Source: an uncultured Clostridia bacterium (GTDB taxonomy: Bacteria > Bacillota > Clostridia > UBA1381). From it: 15,280 bases of DNA. The translations under genes were made by a program, and so were the position numbers. The stretch is taken from positions 1-15,280 of the forward strand of contig CAKSFY010000046.1 in assembly GCA_934454035.1 (NCBI GenBank). Direction: 5' to 3'. A model generated the notes under the pieces. It did no database searches and was not told the DNA's origin. It was given only the letters and a program-made list of their open reading frames with translations. Positions 14,235 through 15,280 of this stretch are shown piece by piece (the stretch's first letter is position 1; each line of letters starts with the position of its first letter).

Positions 14235-14526
14235 GCTGCGAACAATACATATGATACGTGCGGATATAGAAACAACCGTCAGTCCGATTGTCGGGACGGA
14301 AAAGCAGTCGGAGGAGCTTGTACAATATCTTATGGAGGAATTTGAAAGCGACCCGTCAAAAATCTGGGAGTCGAACATATTCGGAAAATCACTGTATGAG
14401 CTTGTCAACGAAGGACTTCACAACAAGCTGTCAAGAATGCCGGAGGCATCCAGATTCAAGCTCAGAGAGACTTTGCAGCGGATCATAAACGAGGGAAGCG
14501 GTGGATTGATTTGCATAATTCTTTAA
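14233..14526 (+). pseudogene. spoIVA: 3' fragment of the stage IV sporulation gene spoIVA
   Basis: About 95 codons read IHMIRADIETTVSPIVG..., KIWESNIFGKSLYELVNEGL and end INEGSGGLICIIL. This is the highly conserved C-terminus of SpoIVA, the ATPase that polymerises on the forespore surface as the spore-coat base. The full protein is about 490 residues, so roughly 400 N-terminal residues, including the ATPase, are missing. Recognisable homology starts near 14245; the frame is closed by TAA at 14209 and no ribosome binding site fits. The retained codons show no stop or frameshift, and the membrane-anchoring tail is intact. This suggests a recent break or selection to keep it, for example rejoining after excision of inserted DNA. 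The missing 5' part is not elsewhere in the window. Confidence 0.88.
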
Positions 14527-15185
14527 TGCGATTTGCTATAGCCGCGCCGTTGATACTTATTATGCTGTCCGGTTGTACAGTACAGAAATCATATGTGCAG
14601 ATTGAAAGAAAACAGTTTTCCGATGATAATATAAATGTTGAGCTTCCCAGATTTCAAAATTTTTCCGACAACGGATTTGAAAAAAGTCTGAACGATAATT
14701 ATAACCGCTCGGTCGGCACATGGATTGAAAATTTTGAAAAAGAACGCTCAAAGGACGAAGAGTGCAGCTTTAGCCTTGAGCAGCAAATAATGAGGAATAA
14801 AGCTCCCGTAATAAGCGTTGTCGGGGAAGCATATGTTTATACCGGAGGTGTACATGGGGCAAAAAGCCGTATTGCTGAAAATATAGACGTCATTAAAAAT
14901 GAGGATTTAAAGCTTGCCGATTTATTTGAGGATAACTCTTATGAAGAAGCTTTGAACCGGCAAATACAAAGTATTGCCGAAGCAAACCCCGACCAATATC
15001 ATGACTTGTGGGAAAAACCAATGCTCTCCGGCATTAATCAGGAATTTTTTTACCTGACGGATAAGGAACTTGTGGTATTTTATCCGCCGTATGAGCTGTC
15101 GTATTATGCAAAGGGATTTGTGGAATTTCGTATTCCTTACAAAGATATTGTGAGTTATCTTAAGCAGGAATATAAGGCATTGTGA
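14526..15185 (+). CDS. lipoprotein with DUF4163/DUF3298-like (RsiV/PdaC-type) domain
   Basis: The 219-residue precursor starts MRFAIAAPLILIMLSGC; the lipobox LSGC puts the lipidated Cys at residue 17, so it should be anchored outside the membrane. The middle part (SVVGEAYVYTGGVHGAKSR...) and the end (FFYLTDKELVVFYPPYELSYYAKGFVEFRIPYKDI) match the DUF4163 and DUF3298 pattern of anti-sigma factor RsiV and peptidoglycan deacetylase PdaC. No catalytic domain is attached. The ATG at 14526 overlaps the spoIVA stop (TAATG), implying translation coupled to spoIVA. A TTG at 14511 with GGTGGA nearby is the alternative start. With spoIVA truncated, its normal transcription is probably lost or replaced. 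Confidence 0.82.
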   Translation: MRFAIAAPLILIMLSGCTVQKSYVQIERKQFSDDNINVELPRFQNFSDNGFEKSLNDNYNRSVGTWIENFEKERSKDEECSFSLEQQIMRNKAPVISVVGEAYVYTGGVHGAKSRIAENIDVIKNEDLKLADLFEDNSYEEALNRQIQSIAEANPDQYHDLWEKPMLSGINQEFFYLTDKELVVFYPPYELSYYAKGFVEFRIPYKDIVSYLKQEYKAL

Positions 15186-15280
15186 AGAATTTTTTCTATC
15201 CTCTAAAAAGGGGATGTTAAAAAACTCCGGAACGCAAGAAAAGAATAGAAAAGCATATATTACAGGAAATATAATTGTTG
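15186..15280. other. right-edge intergenic sequence
   Basis: A 6-bp hairpin ATCCTC/GGGGAT (15198-15215) lies just after the lipoprotein gene but lacks a following T run, so it is at best a weak terminator. A frame from ATG 15214 stays open to the edge, but AAAGGGG touches the ATG directly and the product is not recognisable. No gene is called. Confidence 0.4.

Noticed and set aside
15214..15280. Partial plus-strand CDS starting MLKNSGTQEK
   Set aside because: AAAGGGG abuts the ATG with no spacing, and 22 residues match nothing recognisable.

Overview
The window looks like chromosomal DNA of a spore-forming, low-GC Clostridia-type Firmicute, probably an uncultured or gut lineage. The evidence is the 3' end of the sporulation gene spoIVA, strong GGAGG ribosome binding sites, sigma-A promoters with an extended -10 (TGTGGTATAAT), an AgrC/LytTR-type two-component system, and secreted proteins with PF07833 (copper amine oxidase N-terminal-like) domains. 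No rRNA, tRNA or CRISPR array was seen.

Layout. (1) 1-1410: on the minus strand, a possible transposase start runs off the left edge, followed by a class II Fic protein with an N-terminal helix-turn-helix. Upstream of fic lie about 400 bases rich in inverted repeats, with two stacked minus-strand promoters and a possible plus-strand structured RNA ending in a terminator. (2) 1411-1936: a small XRE regulator (minus) diverges from a strong plus-strand promoter with a palindrome across its start site. (3) 1937-4869: a LytTR response regulator and an overlapping AgrC-like histidine kinase, then two paralogous small membrane proteins. The second paralog is split by a frame change at a run of seven A's. 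No agrB or agrD is present. (4) 4866-9923: two secreted PF07833 proteins (345 and 1285 residues), each preceded by the same roughly 30-base promoter-like repeat starting at the stop codon of the gene before. A clear terminator ends the block. (5) 10002-11996: a 10-bp perfect palindrome, a 53-residue ORF, a large serine recombinase and a terminator. (6) 11988-14113 (minus): a Phd/YefM-RelE toxin-antitoxin pair and an AAA/DUF4143 ATPase, each with its own promoter. (7) 14200-15280: an in-frame fragment of about 95 codons from the 3' end of spoIVA without its first roughly 400 codons, overlapping by stop-start (TAATG) a DUF4163/DUF3298-like lipoprotein gene.

How the parts may work together. Regions 3-4 read as one signalling and surface-protein cassette: sensor kinase, regulator, small membrane proteins and exported proteins. 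Their direction and shared repeated promoter suggest, but do not prove, that the regulator controls them. Regions 5-7 read as accessory DNA. A large serine recombinase and a toxin-antitoxin pair lie next to a 5'-truncated but undamaged spoIVA tail. That is the arrangement expected if an integrated element interrupts spoIVA and is excised during sporulation, as for skin/sigK and SP-beta/spsM in Bacillus. The 5' half of spoIVA is not in the window, so this is a hypothesis.
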